This document shows positions 8,197 to 19,074 of a stretch of DNA of 64,000 nt, in pieces (within the stretch, counting starts at the first letter, position 1; each line of letters starts with the position of its first letter). Position numbers and translations under genes: made by a program. The DNA comes from CAYUVA01 sp964448115 [NCBI: uncultured bacterium] (GTDB taxonomy: Bacteria; CAYUVA01), in assembly GCA_964448115.1 (NCBI GenBank), contig CAYUVA010000002.1, forward strand, positions 105,080 to 169,079. The letters are read 5' to 3'. Under the pieces are notes generated by a model, which did no database searches, was not told the DNA's origin, and saw only the letters and a program-made list of their open reading frames with translations.

Positions 8197-9978
8197 CTAT
8201 TCAGCGGTCTGCCTAGCCCTCGCTTTTGCCTTGAGGTATGTCCTTAAATATAACCTGTTATCCTGAAGAGTCATGCTTCCCGCAAACAGCCCATAATCGT
8301 CTAGAACTTCCAAATAGCGCTCCATGGGCTTGATATTCGGCAGGGTATAATCGAGATCTTTGCCAGCAAATCTTTGTCCCATCGACGCCAGGTCATTAAG
8401 GGATTTTAAGCTGTTGCGTAGATTCTCAACCAATTCAGGTAGATCGACCAGGATCATCATAGTGCCGTCTATCTTGAGGAATTCACCCATCTCGATATAG
8501 TTTTTGCTCATCGGCAGTTGCCTTGCTTCGCCGCTGGCGGAGTTTATCACCTCTTTGATTGAATCAAGGTTCCTCGAAATGATGAGAGAGCGCTTGCAAA
8601 AGGCGAATGTCGGGGTCAAGCCGGGCAATGGGATAGGCATGGTCAGCATGAAAAGCTTTGCTTCTTTGTATGAACGCTCGCTGACCGAGAGCTGCAATAG
8701 TCCACCGGTCAGTTCAGTGACCATTCCACAAAGGCTATGAAGCAGAACCTTGAGGCTTTTTTCCATGGATTGCTCGTCCTTGAGATCGATGATGGTAACA
8801 GTGCTCGACTTGGACAGGCTGCTCAGGACAGGCAAGCCCACAAATGCGATCTCGTTGCCGATGGAGCCGATGAAGTCCTCGATGATATCCATTTCTCTCG
8901 GTAAGCCAAGATATTCGGCTGCTATGTCCGAGATATCAAGCGGCTTATAGTCTTCCCCTTCCGAGATCCGCATCGCTCGATTTATCCACTCCTGAATCTG
9001 ATAAACCAGTTCCTTGAGGTTACCAAAACGCTTATCATGAAACAGGAAGGACTCGGCAGGGGCGAAATTGACCAAACGAAGCTTCGCATTTGCCGGCGCA
9101 AGGAAACGCCCTAAAGCCAGCGAATGGTAATCCTCCCTGAGCGGCATATTCCACACCAATAACAGGTCGTGCTTTTGGCACTTCAGGGTTACTCGCACAG
9201 CATCCATTATAAAAAGCTCATCTATCAAATCCTGGTAAAGCTCGATCTCCGAGTCGGTGTATCTCTCTTCGGGCAAGTGGGAGATAATGCGATCAGCTAG
9301 CTCTCGTAGTGCTACTAGATTTACGAAGATCTCGGCGGTCGGCTGAGCCGGCAATCCCGGCAAGGTCTTTGTATAAATCGGGGAGTCTATCAGTTTATCA
9401 TCAGGTGGCATGGAAAGGATGTCGAGCGCTTCGAGCATACTTGCTACCGCTACCAGGTTTCCCATGGAGGCTATGTACATCTCTTGGCCGGTTTGATCGG
9501 ATTTTAGGGTGATAAGCTCCGCGCTACCCCGTGAGTAAACATTTTCCTTGTAAACACCAAAGGCGTCCTGAAAATATTCCTTGAGCCTGCTAATGCTCTC
9601 CTGGATGTTCTCTTTTGCATGCTCGCTGATGGAGATGATAGCCGGCTTATTGCCGATCGGGACTATTGCCAGTAGGTTTCTTTTGCCTAAAATATCGATT
9701 AGTTCATCATTTTCCACTTCCTCAAGTAGCCTGCCCAAGCGACCGCTTTCATCATATTGAGCTGCATCTTGTAGGTTGGTTTTGATCTTGTCTGCGATAT
9801 TACCGTTTTTGGTTATCCTTGCTACATCTGGAATATTTAGGAAAAAGTATGTTTGCCGAGGCAGGTACTGTAATGCTGAGACCTTGGGCGGTTTTTCCTT
9901 AAGGACGGTAAGATATAGTGTTCCGCCGATTAACGATAGCAGGCAAATAATGATAAGTATGATAAGCGCTCTTCTCAA
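8197..9978 (-). CDS. DUF3352-type membrane-anchored protein
   Basis: A 593-residue protein with one N-terminal transmembrane helix (about 4-24) and a large extracytoplasmic part. The start of the mature region, ALQYLPRQTYFFLNIPDVA, is the usual opening of DUF3352-like proteins (Leu-Pro-x-x-Thr-x-Phe-x-x-x-x-P-D). Family function is unknown. The start is a TTG at 9978, supported by a perfect AAGGAGG (9993-9987) eight bases upstream; no ATG fits as well. It lies 73 bp downstream of the FHA gene on the same strand and may be cotranscribed. Confidence 0.7.
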   Translation of the reverse strand: MRRALIILIIICLLSLIGGTLYLTVLKEKPPKVSALQYLPRQTYFFLNIPDVARITKNGNIADKIKTNLQDAAQYDESGRLGRLLEEVENDELIDILGKRNLLAIVPIGNKPAIISISEHAKENIQESISRLKEYFQDAFGVYKENVYSRGSAELITLKSDQTGQEMYIASMGNLVAVASMLEALDILSMPPDDKLIDSPIYTKTLPGLPAQPTAEIFVNLVALRELADRIISHLPEERYTDSEIELYQDLIDELFIMDAVRVTLKCQKHDLLLVWNMPLREDYHSLALGRFLAPANAKLRLVNFAPAESFLFHDKRFGNLKELVYQIQEWINRAMRISEGEDYKPLDISDIAAEYLGLPREMDIIEDFIGSIGNEIAFVGLPVLSSLSKSSTVTIIDLKDEQSMEKSLKVLLHSLCGMVTELTGGLLQLSVSERSYKEAKLFMLTMPIPLPGLTPTFAFCKRSLIISRNLDSIKEVINSASGEARQLPMSKNYIEMGEFLKIDGTMMILVDLPELVENLRNSLKSLNDLASMGQRFAGKDLDYTLPNIKPMERYLEVLDDYGLFAGSMTLQDNRLYLRTYLKAKARARQTAE

Positions 9979-10051
9979 GATGAAGACCTCCTTGCCTTAT
10001 GGTGATAGTCTATGATTATCAACAATGCGGATCACAAGCATATAATTTATA

Positions 10052-10585
10052 CTATTCGGGGAAAAGAATCATGATAGCCAGGAACAACAGGATAACGAAC
10101 ATAATGACCAGGACAACTAATAAAAGCAGGTTATCCTCCTTTTTGGGTGGCAGGTCTTTTGAGATGGTGCGGCTGCTCTTAGAGCCTTGATGCACCGCCT
10201 TCGCTCCCTTTGTCGGCGCCCACTGGCTCTTTATTGTAAGCTCTTCCTCTTGCCCCTTGTTCAATTTCTCCGAGATTGCGTCTATTATGCCATTAAAGGT
10301 ATCTATCTCGAAGACGAGGCGGTACTTGCCGATGGTTATCTCATCGCCATTAAGTATCTGTTCGCTTATTACCGGTTGTTCGTTCTTGAAGGTGGTTCCC
10401 CTGCCGCTCCAGTCGGTAATGACATAGTTATTGCCGACCTTCTTAACCACCGCTTGTTTGCGAGAAACCTTGCCGCTGGGGAGAATTATATCGTTCTTTT
10501 CTCCCCTGCCGATGGAGATCTCTTTATCACCCAGCTCCAACTCTTGGAGCATCTTCTCACCATCATAAACCTTAATCTTAGACAT
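10052..10585 (-). CDS. FHA-domain protein with C-terminal membrane anchor
   Basis: An FHA phosphothreonine-binding domain fills residues about 1-95: EISIGRGEKNDIIL, SGKVSRKQA (the Gly-Arg and Ser-Arg-x-x contacts) and NGDEITIGKYRLVFE. A charged, probably disordered linker follows, including a PPKKEDN segment. A single transmembrane helix ends the protein (about 152-174). The domain should face the cytosol with the helix as a tail anchor. No Ser/Thr kinase is in the window, so the partner is unknown. ATG 10585 follows an AAAGGGTGGG ribosome binding region. The gene lies between a TPR membrane protein gene and the DUF3352 gene, all on the minus strand. Confidence 0.85.
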   Translation of the reverse strand: MSKIKVYDGEKMLQELELGDKEISIGRGEKNDIILPSGKVSRKQAVVKKVGNNYVITDWSGRGTTFKNEQPVISEQILNGDEITIGKYRLVFEIDTFNGIIDAISEKLNKGQEEELTIKSQWAPTKGAKAVHQGSKSSRTISKDLPPKKEDNLLLLVVLVIMFVILLFLAIMILFPE

Positions 10586-10689
10586 AGCCCACCCTTTTGC
10601 TATTGGAAAGGATAAATCATGCTGTCATTAAAGTCAAAGGGAACTTAGGATAATCTAATAATTCCGGCATACCCATCATGCCTTTTTTC

Positions 10690-12900
10690 TCAATCATATT
10701 CAATGTTAGATATTACCATGATCCCATGCAGATTCTGCCTTGCAGGAAGGTACCCAGGATCGATGGATAATGCTTGTCTGAAAAGCTCGAGTGCCTTCGC
10801 GCTATTTCCCCTTTTTCCATAACAGACACCAAGAAGATTCAATACGGGGGCTGTTGGCTGACTTTCTGCCAGGTATCTCTCAATGTATCTTGTAGCCTGC
10901 TTAATCCTCTCCTGGGTCAACAGCTCGGTTGCCAGGTTTATAAGGGCAGGGCTGAAGGTCGGCTCTACCTCTAGGGCACGGCTGAAATACTTAATCGCCC
11001 GTCTTTTATCCCCCATTTCGTTGAAGATGACTCCCAGGTTATTCAGCGCCCGAAAGTGCCTGGCATTGCACCTAAGCGCCCTGCGGTAGTTCTTGATTGA
11101 ACGCCTATGGGCACCGATCTCTCCATAGAAGCAACCCAGGTTATAGTAACAATCAGCATCCTCGGACTGAAGCTCAAGGGCTTGATCTGCCCATCGGATA
11201 GCCTCCTTTATCTTCCCTTTACGGTATGCCAGCAGGCTGAAGATCTTGTAAGCACGCGGATTATCGGGCACAAGCGACAGAGAAAGACATAAATCAGCCT
11301 CAAGGTCATCTAGCTTATCATCAGGCACATGAGCAAGGTCCTTGCGATTAGGATCGATCAGGAAGTAAGCGAAGCGAGAGATTATATCCCTGAATTCATT
11401 GCCTGATTTTATATACACCATGCTGCTATTATCCCAGTAAACAAGTATGAAGTCCTTGTTCTGAGCCAAAGCATCTTGAATGGCGGAGTTGTCCTTATCG
11501 TTCCGTGAGTATTCACAGACTGCCAGGCGAACATTGTATTGCTCCAGGAACGGCGCAAGCGGTAGTCGTCCAGTTGCAAGAGCCTCGTATTCCTTTAGTA
11601 TCCTCTCGCCGTAAAGAAGGGATCGCCCATCGACGAAGACCTTGCACTGGGGATAAAGAGAATAAAGCAGGTAACCGCCCCAGTGATACGGATTTACCAT
11701 GTTGCCCGATATGCCATTTTGCTTGATAAACTCGGCAGCCTGGACAGGAAATACGCCCTCCCTTATCCCAATACCGAAGCGATAGCCATCCTGAGCCAGC
11801 GGAATGATGACACTTAGGGCGATTAGCAAAGCAGTGCCAAAGACATAGCATTTCCTTTGAATATTCATATTTAGTCTTAGCTTTCCTAACCTGCCAATAG
11901 CACCCTGCAGGTTACTCACCAACGATGGGGTGTTGAGCAATAGAAACAATGCTATGTGGCGCCTTGAATAGTAAGCCATATAGGCGGTCAGAAGGTAGAT
12001 AAACAGGTCAACGAAGCTCACCCTAGAAAAGGAAACAAGAAAACTTATCGCCCATAGTATAAGGAAAATCCAGAAGGGTGCATAGCTCCAGGATAACTCG
12101 CTAGGCATCCATTCCTGTATCTGCGCGGTGTATAGCTTACCACCATACAGCGTGATAGGGTAAAGGATGCTCTTGACTCCATTGGGATTTAACATTAGCA
12201 AAGGAATCGAGATCAAAGTGGAGCCGGTAACCATGGCTAATGCCCTTTTATCCATCGGTTGTGAATAGGCGCTTCGATCCAATATCCTGCCCATAATATG
12301 CATGGCAATAAGAAGGTATGCGAAGATGAAGCTGGCATGCAGATTAACCCAAAGCACCATCAATACTGGGAACAGTAGGCAAATACTTCCGAGGGCAGGT
12401 TTTTTATTATTCGTAAGCAGGCAATATGTAAGCAGGCAATGCAGAAGGCATATCAATATCAACGAAAAGACCTCTGGTCGCGGAGAGAAACGGCTCCGGG
12501 CGCCCAATATCATAAGTATCATGGCAAAGGAACTGACGATGAACCTGCCACTGCGTAAGCGGACAGTAAGAAGTACCAGCACTAGACACAACATAGCGCC
12601 GACGGTGCCGAGCGCTGTCAATCCAGGCACACCCAGTAGGCTATGTGTCAAATACAGGATGACCTGGGAGAGCCACTGGTGATTTATCCAAGTTCGTTGT
12701 CCGGTCACGAAGGAAAAGGGGTCTTGTTGGGGGATTGACCGAGTATTTATGATGAGCTCGCCGGATTTAATGTGCATGAAGGTGTCGTAAGTCTGCACCT
12801 GGTAGAGGGTCATCGCAACTGTAAACAGAAGCAAAGATAGTACTAGGTACAGGTTTTCTTGGCTTTTAAGGCGTTTTCGTATGTCGAAAAACACACCCAT
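10690..12900 (-). CDS. Polytopic membrane protein (GT-C-like) with C-terminal TPR repeats
   Basis: A 736-residue protein. Residues 1 to about 370 hold ten or more transmembrane helices, preceded by the first-loop pattern DTFMHIKSGE, DPFSFVTGQRTWINHQWLSQ. This resembles the DxW-type loop of GT-C fold glycosyltransferases and appears in many large uncharacterised bacterial membrane proteins. A periplasmic segment contains NPYHWGGYLLYSLYPQ and VFVDGRSLLYG. From about 575 on there are four to five TPR units (for example CYYNLGCFYGEIG, ALNNLGVIFNEMG, PVLNLLGVCYGKRG). Catalytic function is not shown. It is divergent from the 1092-residue GT-C protein across a 127-bp gap, and the two may act in the same glycan pathway. 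Confidence 0.7.
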   Translation of the reverse strand: MGVFFDIRKRLKSQENLYLVLSLLLFTVAMTLYQVQTYDTFMHIKSGELIINTRSIPQQDPFSFVTGQRTWINHQWLSQVILYLTHSLLGVPGLTALGTVGAMLCLVLVLLTVRLRSGRFIVSSFAMILMILGARSRFSPRPEVFSLILICLLHCLLTYCLLTNNKKPALGSICLLFPVLMVLWVNLHASFIFAYLLIAMHIMGRILDRSAYSQPMDKRALAMVTGSTLISIPLLMLNPNGVKSILYPITLYGGKLYTAQIQEWMPSELSWSYAPFWIFLILWAISFLVSFSRVSFVDLFIYLLTAYMAYYSRRHIALFLLLNTPSLVSNLQGAIGRLGKLRLNMNIQRKCYVFGTALLIALSVIIPLAQDGYRFGIGIREGVFPVQAAEFIKQNGISGNMVNPYHWGGYLLYSLYPQCKVFVDGRSLLYGERILKEYEALATGRLPLAPFLEQYNVRLAVCEYSRNDKDNSAIQDALAQNKDFILVYWDNSSMVYIKSGNEFRDIISRFAYFLIDPNRKDLAHVPDDKLDDLEADLCLSLSLVPDNPRAYKIFSLLAYRKGKIKEAIRWADQALELQSEDADCYYNLGCFYGEIGAHRRSIKNYRRALRCNARHFRALNNLGVIFNEMGDKRRAIKYFSRALEVEPTFSPALINLATELLTQERIKQATRYIERYLAESQPTAPVLNLLGVCYGKRGNSAKALELFRQALSIDPGYLPARQNLHGIMVISNIEYD

Positions 12901-13027
12901 AAGGACTAGTATAACTTTAACTGCGGAAATATCTATTCGAGAAAAACATTCCCAGCCAACTAGACTTCACTCAAGGTAACGAATAAAATAGCTTTGCTAA
13001 AGTAAAACAAGAATCCTTAATTTTTTT

Positions 13028-16000
13028 ATGATAGAATATCTAGGTGGTTGGGGTTACCTGGTACCGATATTATTAGTGGTAATCGGTCTTCTTCTCGTTT
13101 TCATAAAGGACAGGCTGCTTGTTTTGTGTTTAATAGCCTGCTCGATAATAACTACTATATGCATCAATATCATGGCTTACCCGCTTGGATTGGTCGATCC
13201 ATTGAGGTTGAGGAACATCTTTATATTCGAGCTTTTTTATGAAAACACGGTTAATCAGGTTATTTTCTGTTCAGCCTCTATTGTGATATTGATTGTTTTT
13301 TGGGCGCTTTTTATTATCAGAAGGGCGCATTCTAAGTGTTTTTCTGTCTCATTATTTGCCATTGTTATTGGACAGGTGCTGCTAGTCTTTGATATTCCCA
13401 CATCCGGTTATCTAATGTTGATCTGTGGATCGATCTCTGTATTGGTCTTGTTGTTTATATATATCAATCCTCCTGGCAGTTCAAGAGCTGTCTCCAGTCC
13501 TCTAATTTATCGTTGGATATTTATCGCATTATTGCTCATCGTATTTGGCTTAGGCATATTCTTTCGTTTATATAGACTCACAGAGATACCTAATGGCTTG
13601 TGCGATGATGCTGCTACTCATGGAATTTTCGCCTCCAAGTTCGCCGATGGTTTAATATTGCCCCAGATATACTACGGCATAAAAGAGGGCGCTTTTATGG
13701 TTTTTGCTGGTTATGTATTCAAGCTGTTCGGCTCCAGCTATTTCAATCTGCGCCTTTCAGCCTCAATACTAGGGATGCTCAATTTGATCGTATTTTATCT
13801 ACTACTAAGGGTCATATTCACAAGATGGTTTGCGCTAGCTGGAACTTTTATTATGTCAGTTTACAGCTTCCATGTAACCTTTTCACGCTTTGGGCTTAGG
13901 ATCATTATGATACCGCTGTGCGTAACCATTTTTTTATTTTTCTTTTTCAAGGCGATAAATACACAACGGCTTATTTACTTTATCTTAAGCGGGTTGTCTC
14001 TACCCTTGGGTTTGTATGTCTATACCGGCTACAAGTTCGTCCCGTTTTTAGGACTACTAAGCTTCATCATAGTTATTGTCCTGAAAGGGAACTTTTTGCG
14101 GGCAAGCTGGTGGAAGCTGATACTTATGTTCATTGCCATAGCAGCGGTGGTGTATCCGATCGCGGCAAATTATTACTTCAATCCCAATACGGACATGCAC
14201 TTTTTTTCCTGGCGAGAGAAGGAACAGACCGTGCTAGGGCGAAAAGACATGCTCGATTCGCTTGTTGATAACCTGTTAATAATATTAAAGAATTTTCACT
14301 ATCGAATGCACCCGGGACCCTGGTACCGACATAAGGGTGGCATAATGGATCCTGTCTTGGCTGTGCTTTTCACTATTGGTCTGATCTATTGCCTTCGTTA
14401 TTTGCTTCGCTGGGAGAATGCGATATTATTTTCATGGCTGGTAATCCCTTTAGCCTTTGCTTCGTTACTCACCGCAGTTGAGCCAAGACGCTTAGCTTTT
14501 ATCATTCCCATCATCATTATCCTCGCTGTGCAAGGGCTGAGATTGATCATCAGCATCTATCCCAGGCTGCAAAGGTTGCCTGGTGTCCTTATCTTAATAG
14601 TTGTTCTGCTTTTTATGGGATATCTTGAGTATCAGACCTTGTTTGTTGAGATTGCCAACTGTCGCTTCTGGCCAGAGATGGAATTCCGTGATCTGATAAG
14701 TAACCGGATTGCTGAAAATTATAAAGATCATGTAATCTTCGTTCCAGGCGAACATCTCAAGCACGCTCAGGCGACCTTTTTATTATATAATCAAGCCAAG
14801 ACCGATGAATATAAACGCAATGTTCACCTGATCCATCAATTCGGTCAGATCCTCCCCTTTACTCCCGACATCGACATGGATGTGCTGCTTATAAGCGATG
14901 CCAGAAGCGACTTCGACAGCTTCTTCTATTCGCTCAAGGCTCTTTATCCCGGCGCCCAGATCGAGTCCCTCAAGGACACACGAGGGAAGGTAAGCCTTAA
15001 AATAGCATACATTCCACTGACTGATATCGTCAACACCTTTGGCTTATTGCGAAAGGCTTTAACTGAAAATGGGATTACTACCCAGCGAAGCACAAAGATC
15101 GATCTAGCCGGATTATCAGGTGATGCCTTGAGAAGTAAGGTGGTATGGGAGGGTTCTTTATTCTCACCTGGCGAGTGTATTATGGAACTGAACGCCAGGC
15201 TTGCAGGCGAACTTGAGGTCTCCATTGATAATTATCGCTATCAAGTTAGTGCTCCTACAGCGGCTGATAGCCTTAAACTAAGCCATCCCCTCTCTTATGG
15301 GCTTCACGATATCAGGCTGGTTTATGAATTTAGCCAAGAGGCTGCTGATTGCCAGGTAACCATCTTGGGCGATGAGCTGGGCAAGCGGATAGATCTTATG
15401 TCCATGCTTTACACCTTCCCAGCCAGCCATAGCGAGCTTAGGGCGGCGCCGGTTAAGCGCTATGATTGTGATTTTGTCCACCTCGCAAGCACATCCAGGC
15501 TAAATGTTGATAATAGACCTTGTAATATCGGCGATTTTCTGGTCGATGATCAGGGCTATATATGGTTTGCAGACAAGCATTCGCTTAATGTACATAAAAT
15601 CAACATGGAAGGAGATTTCCTCGATCGCATACGCAGCCAAACAGATCCAGAGGGTAGTTTCTCTCCTGATTTCCAAATAGGCATGGACGATGATGGTTTC
15701 CTGCGGATCTCCGACCCCTTCAAACGAAGAGTCGCAATTGTTGATCCTACGACCAAGGAAGAAAAGGTCATTCAAACCCCCTTCATCCCTTTGCGCAACA
15801 GCATAGCAGTAAGCAGCGATGGGAATTCAGTTGTCTCCTACCCTCACATGAGATGCATAAGAACTTTTGACAAAAATGGTAAAGTGATAAAGGAGCTAGC
15901 GCTTTGCGGCAAGGTAGATTCGGTGCGATTATTTAAGCCATTTACGCTGGCATTCAACAAGGTCGATGAGCTATACATCTTCGATTTAGGAAATAATCAC

Positions 16001-16306
16001 CTGATAACCCTGGACGAGGATTACAAGGTACGCTCGTATTTTTATGCTGGCGCCAATATGAACGAGGTGTTTCATATTGCAGTGGACTGGGATGGTTGGA
16101 TATACCTTGTATCCGAGGTGAACTGGAAGGTTTATGTCTTCGATGGTGAGGGTAACTTGGTTGTAACCGAGCGATTTCCTGGTGCATATTTCAGTGCTCC
16201 AGGGGCTAGGCATCTAGTCAACCTTCGCATCAACCACCACTTACGAAGGATATATGTTTGCTTCAACTCGCGATTCATCGCCGAGTTCAAGAAGGTGTGT
16301 CGATAG
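13028..16306 (+). CDS. GT39-like membrane glycosyltransferase fused to a C-terminal beta-propeller
   Basis: A 1092-residue protein. The N-terminal half has many transmembrane helices. After about residue 185 it has the GT39/ArnT first-loop pattern RLYRLTEIPNGLCDDAATHG, with an Asp-Asp where PMT/ArnT enzymes place their catalytic acid, then YVFKLFGSSYFNLRLSASIL. GT39 enzymes transfer sugars from polyprenyl phosphate on the periplasmic side. From about 820 the chain changes to soluble repeats of the NHL/SMP-30 type: GDFLVDDQGYIWFADKHS, IGMDDDGFLRISDPFKRRVA, IAVDWDGWIYLVSE. The start is uncertain because only a T-run precedes ATG 13028 and no ribosome binding site is visible. The acceptor and the role of the propeller are unknown. 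Confidence 0.75.
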   Translation: MIEYLGGWGYLVPILLVVIGLLLVFIKDRLLVLCLIACSIITTICINIMAYPLGLVDPLRLRNIFIFELFYENTVNQVIFCSASIVILIVFWALFIIRRAHSKCFSVSLFAIVIGQVLLVFDIPTSGYLMLICGSISVLVLLFIYINPPGSSRAVSSPLIYRWIFIALLLIVFGLGIFFRLYRLTEIPNGLCDDAATHGIFASKFADGLILPQIYYGIKEGAFMVFAGYVFKLFGSSYFNLRLSASILGMLNLIVFYLLLRVIFTRWFALAGTFIMSVYSFHVTFSRFGLRIIMIPLCVTIFLFFFFKAINTQRLIYFILSGLSLPLGLYVYTGYKFVPFLGLLSFIIVIVLKGNFLRASWWKLILMFIAIAAVVYPIAANYYFNPNTDMHFFSWREKEQTVLGRKDMLDSLVDNLLIILKNFHYRMHPGPWYRHKGGIMDPVLAVLFTIGLIYCLRYLLRWENAILFSWLVIPLAFASLLTAVEPRRLAFIIPIIIILAVQGLRLIISIYPRLQRLPGVLILIVVLLFMGYLEYQTLFVEIANCRFWPEMEFRDLISNRIAENYKDHVIFVPGEHLKHAQATFLLYNQAKTDEYKRNVHLIHQFGQILPFTPDIDMDVLLISDARSDFDSFFYSLKALYPGAQIESLKDTRGKVSLKIAYIPLTDIVNTFGLLRKALTENGITTQRSTKIDLAGLSGDALRSKVVWEGSLFSPGECIMELNARLAGELEVSIDNYRYQVSAPTAADSLKLSHPLSYGLHDIRLVYEFSQEAADCQVTILGDELGKRIDLMSMLYTFPASHSELRAAPVKRYDCDFVHLASTSRLNVDNRPCNIGDFLVDDQGYIWFADKHSLNVHKINMEGDFLDRIRSQTDPEGSFSPDFQIGMDDDGFLRISDPFKRRVAIVDPTTKEEKVIQTPFIPLRNSIAVSSDGNSVVSYPHMRCIRTFDKNGKVIKELALCGKVDSVRLFKPFTLAFNKVDELYIFDLGNNHLITLDEDYKVRSYFYAGANMNEVFHIAVDWDGWIYLVSEVNWKVYVFDGEGNLVVTERFPGAYFSAPGARHLVNLRINHHLRRIYVCFNSRFIAEFKKVCR

Positions 16307-16345
16307 GTGCTAAAAACTGGCGATTGGCAGTTGTTGGCAGCCAGG

Positions 16346-16375
16346 TTGACACGAGACATTATTATGAATTAATAT
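16346..16375 (+). promoter_or_regulatory. Candidate promoter for secA
   Basis: A perfect TTGACA (16346-16351) is followed after 18 bp by TAATAT (16370-16375), in the 205-bp gap between the GT-C/propeller gene and secA. A second TATAAT at 16386-16391 lacks a -35 box at normal distance. The leader to ATG 16512 would be about 130 nt and AT-rich. Confidence 0.4.
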
Positions 16376-16511
16376 TATCAACATTTATAATCTACTATCA
16401 TTCCTTTCTTTTTACAATTATGCCTCTTAATTATTATGATCTTCCGTTGATCTGTTTGATCTCGATGGCAAAAACTCCTATATTTCCATACTGGAAAGGG
16501 TATTGATAATA

Positions 16512-19034
16512 ATGCTGCTTGAAGGCGTACTGAAAAAGATATTCGGCACTAAGCACGAGCGGGATATAAAGCGAATGCAACCGCTGGTGGATGAAATAAA
16601 CCAACTATACGACCAGTACGACCGGCTGTCCGACTTCGACCTGCGCAAGAAAAGCATTGAACTTAAGCGCCGAATGCGTGCTGGTGAAGCGCATGAGGAT
16701 ATGATCCCGCAGGCATTCTCCGCGGTCAGGGAAACCTCCAAACGCACCATTGGAATGAGGCACTATGATGTGCAGCTTATCGGCGGAATCGTGCTCTTTC
16801 AGGGCAAGATCGCCGAGATGAAGACTGGCGAAGGCAAGACACTGGTGGCAACGCTCCCTTGCTACCTGGAGGGCTTAACTAATCGGGGGGTGCATCTGGT
16901 TACGGTCAACGATTATCTTGCAAGGCGAGATCGCGACTGGATGGGACCAATCTATGAATTCCTCGGCTTAAGAGTCGGTGCAATACAGAATCAAGACTCC
17001 GATGAACAAAGAAAGATCGCCTATAACTGCAATATCACCTTCGGCACTAACAATGAGTTCGGCTTCGATTACCTGCGAGATAACATGAAATTCAGTCTTA
17101 GCGACTATGTACAGCAGACCGGGCATAACTATGCAATCATCGACGAGGTTGACAGCATCTTGATCGACGAGGCGAGAACCCCGCTGATCATAAGCGGTCC
17201 TGCCGAGGAATCGACCGATAAGTATGTAGTCGCCGATCGCATCATCCCAAAGCTAAAAGAAAATATAGACTACAAGAAGGAGGAGAAGCATAACTCTGTC
17301 TTTCTGACCGAAGAGGGCGTGGTCAAGACCGAGAAGCTCATGGGCATCGATAATCTTTACCACCCTTCCAACATCGAGTGGCTGCACCATGTCGAGCAGG
17401 CGCTGAAGGCTCACTCCATGTTCAAGCGCGATGTGCACTATGTGGTGAAGAACCGAGAAGTAATAATCGTTGATGAGTTCACCGGTCGCCTGATGCCGGG
17501 AAGGCGATACAGCGATGGGCTTCACCAGGCGCTGGAGGCAAAGGAAAAAATACCGATCCAGAACGAAAATCAGACCTTGGCTACTATAACATTGCAGAAC
17601 TACTTCAGGATGTACGACAAGCTTGCCGGCATGACCGGCACCGCAGATACCGAGGCTGCCGAGTTCAAGGAGATATACAAGCTCGATGTGGTGGTCATCC
17701 CCACCAACCGCCCCCTGATCAGAAATAACTACCCGGATGTCATCTATAAGACCAAAGATGAGAAGTACCGAGCTGTTATCAAAGAGATTATGGATATGAA
17801 TAGCAAGGGGAGACCATGTCTAGTGGGCACCATAAGCATCGAGACCTCGGAGCTGCTATCATCAATGCTAAAGAAAAAGCGCATCCCCCACGAGGTGCTC
17901 AACGCCAAACACCACGAGCGAGAGGCAAAGATCGTAGCCAAAGCCGGGCAGGAGGGGGCTGTAACCATCGCAACCAATATGGCTGGTAGGGGTACTGATA
18001 TCATACTCGGACCGGGGGTGGCTAAAAAAGGCGGTCTGCATATAATCGGCACCGAGCGCCACGAAGCCAGACGCATCGATAACCAGTTGCGCGGTCGCGC
18101 TGGTAGGCAAGGAGACCCCGGCTCATCACGATTCTTCTTATCACTTGAGGACGACCTGGTGCGCATTTTCGCCTCGGATACCATTCAGGGGATAATGAAC
18201 AAGATCTGGGCTCAGGAGGATATGCCCCTGGAACACAGCCTGCTCACCCGCTCCATAGAGAAGGCACAGGGTAAGGTCGAGATGCAGAACTTCGAGATTA
18301 GAAAGAATCTTCTCAAGTTTGATGATGTAATGAACAAACAGCGCGAGGTGGTCTATGAGCGCAGGAAGACCATACTTGATGCCCAAGACCTCAAAGAAGA
18401 GCTGATGCGCAATATCGATGAGTACCTGGAGATAGTCATCGATAAATATACCGATGCAAAGTATCCCGAAGATTGGGATTGGGAAGGGCTGGATATAGAG
18501 ATGTTCTCCCGCTTCGGTGTACACTTCAAGCCATCGGAGGATGAGATAGTCAATTATACCCGCGATGTGCTTGCTGAGGATATACGCGATATGATCATCA
18601 GGCTATATGAGGAGAGAAAAACGAAGATTGGTGAAAAGGAGTTCAACAAGATCATCCGCTTCTTTTTGCTTCGTACACTCGATATCCAGTGGAAGGATCA
18701 CCTGCTGGCAATGGATCACCTCAAGGAGGGGATCGGGCTTAGAGGATATGGACAGATCGATCCTCTGCTCGCCTATAAGAAGGAGGGCTTCGAGCTGTTT
18801 ATGGATATGAACGACCGCTTCGTCTCCGATAGCCTGAGACAGATATTCACCATTAAAGTAGATGAGGATATAGTGCTCACTGATCGTCCTGCAACCCAGG
18901 AGTTTATCTACAGCGCCCCGTCCCTCGAAGATGCGCCCAAGCATAAACAGGCAAAAAGCAAGAAAATAGGCAGAAATGAGCCTTGTCCCTGCGGAAGCGG
19001 CAAGAAATACAAGCACTGCTGCGGAAGGACATGA
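16512..19034 (+). CDS. secA: Preprotein translocase ATPase SecA
   Basis: SecA drives Sec-dependent export by coupling ATP hydrolysis to movement of preproteins through SecYEG. At about 840 residues it is a standard-length protein. The Walker A motif is in [15 protein letters not shown] (about 102-116). The DEAD-like motif is in [18 protein letters not shown]. Motif VI is in [20 protein letters not shown]. The C-terminal zinc tail is intact ([13 protein letters not shown]), a SecB/ribosome-binding element. ATG 16512 is chosen over the in-frame TTG nine bases upstream because it begins the usual LxxxLKKIFG N-terminus. It converges on rsmG with 40 bp between the stops. Identification is certain. 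Confidence 0.98.
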   Translation: MLLEGVLKKIFGTKHERDIKRMQPLVDEINQLYDQYDRLSDFDLRKKSIELKRRMRAGEAHEDMIPQAFSAVRETSKRTIGMRHYDVQLIGGIVLFQGKIAEMKTGEGKTLVATLPCYLEGLTNRGVHLVTVNDYLARRDRDWMGPIYEFLGLRVGAIQNQDSDEQRKIAYNCNITFGTNNEFGFDYLRDNMKFSLSDYVQQTGHNYAIIDEVDSILIDEARTPLIISGPAEESTDKYVVADRIIPKLKENIDYKKEEKHNSVFLTEEGVVKTEKLMGIDNLYHPSNIEWLHHVEQALKAHSMFKRDVHYVVKNREVIIVDEFTGRLMPGRRYSDGLHQALEAKEKIPIQNENQTLATITLQNYFRMYDKLAGMTGTADTEAAEFKEIYKLDVVVIPTNRPLIRNNYPDVIYKTKDEKYRAVIKEIMDMNSKGRPCLVGTISIETSELLSSMLKKKRIPHEVLNAKHHEREAKIVAKAGQEGAVTIATNMAGRGTDIILGPGVAKKGGLHIIGTERHEARRIDNQLRGRAGRQGDPGSSRFFLSLEDDLVRIFASDTIQGIMNKIWAQEDMPLEHSLLTRSIEKAQGKVEMQNFEIRKNLLKFDDVMNKQREVVYERRKTILDAQDLKEELMRNIDEYLEIVIDKYTDAKYPEDWDWEGLDIEMFSRFGVHFKPSEDEIVNYTRDVLAEDIRDMIIRLYEERKTKIGEKEFNKIIRFFLLRTLDIQWKDHLLAMDHLKEGIGLRGYGQIDPLLAYKKEGFELFMDMNDRFVSDSLRQIFTIKVDEDIVLTDRPATQEFIYSAPSLEDAPKHKQAKSKKIGRNEPCPCGSGKKYKHCCGRT

Positions 19035-19074
19035 AGACCTTGACTTTTTTCACTAAATAAACACGCCGAGATGC

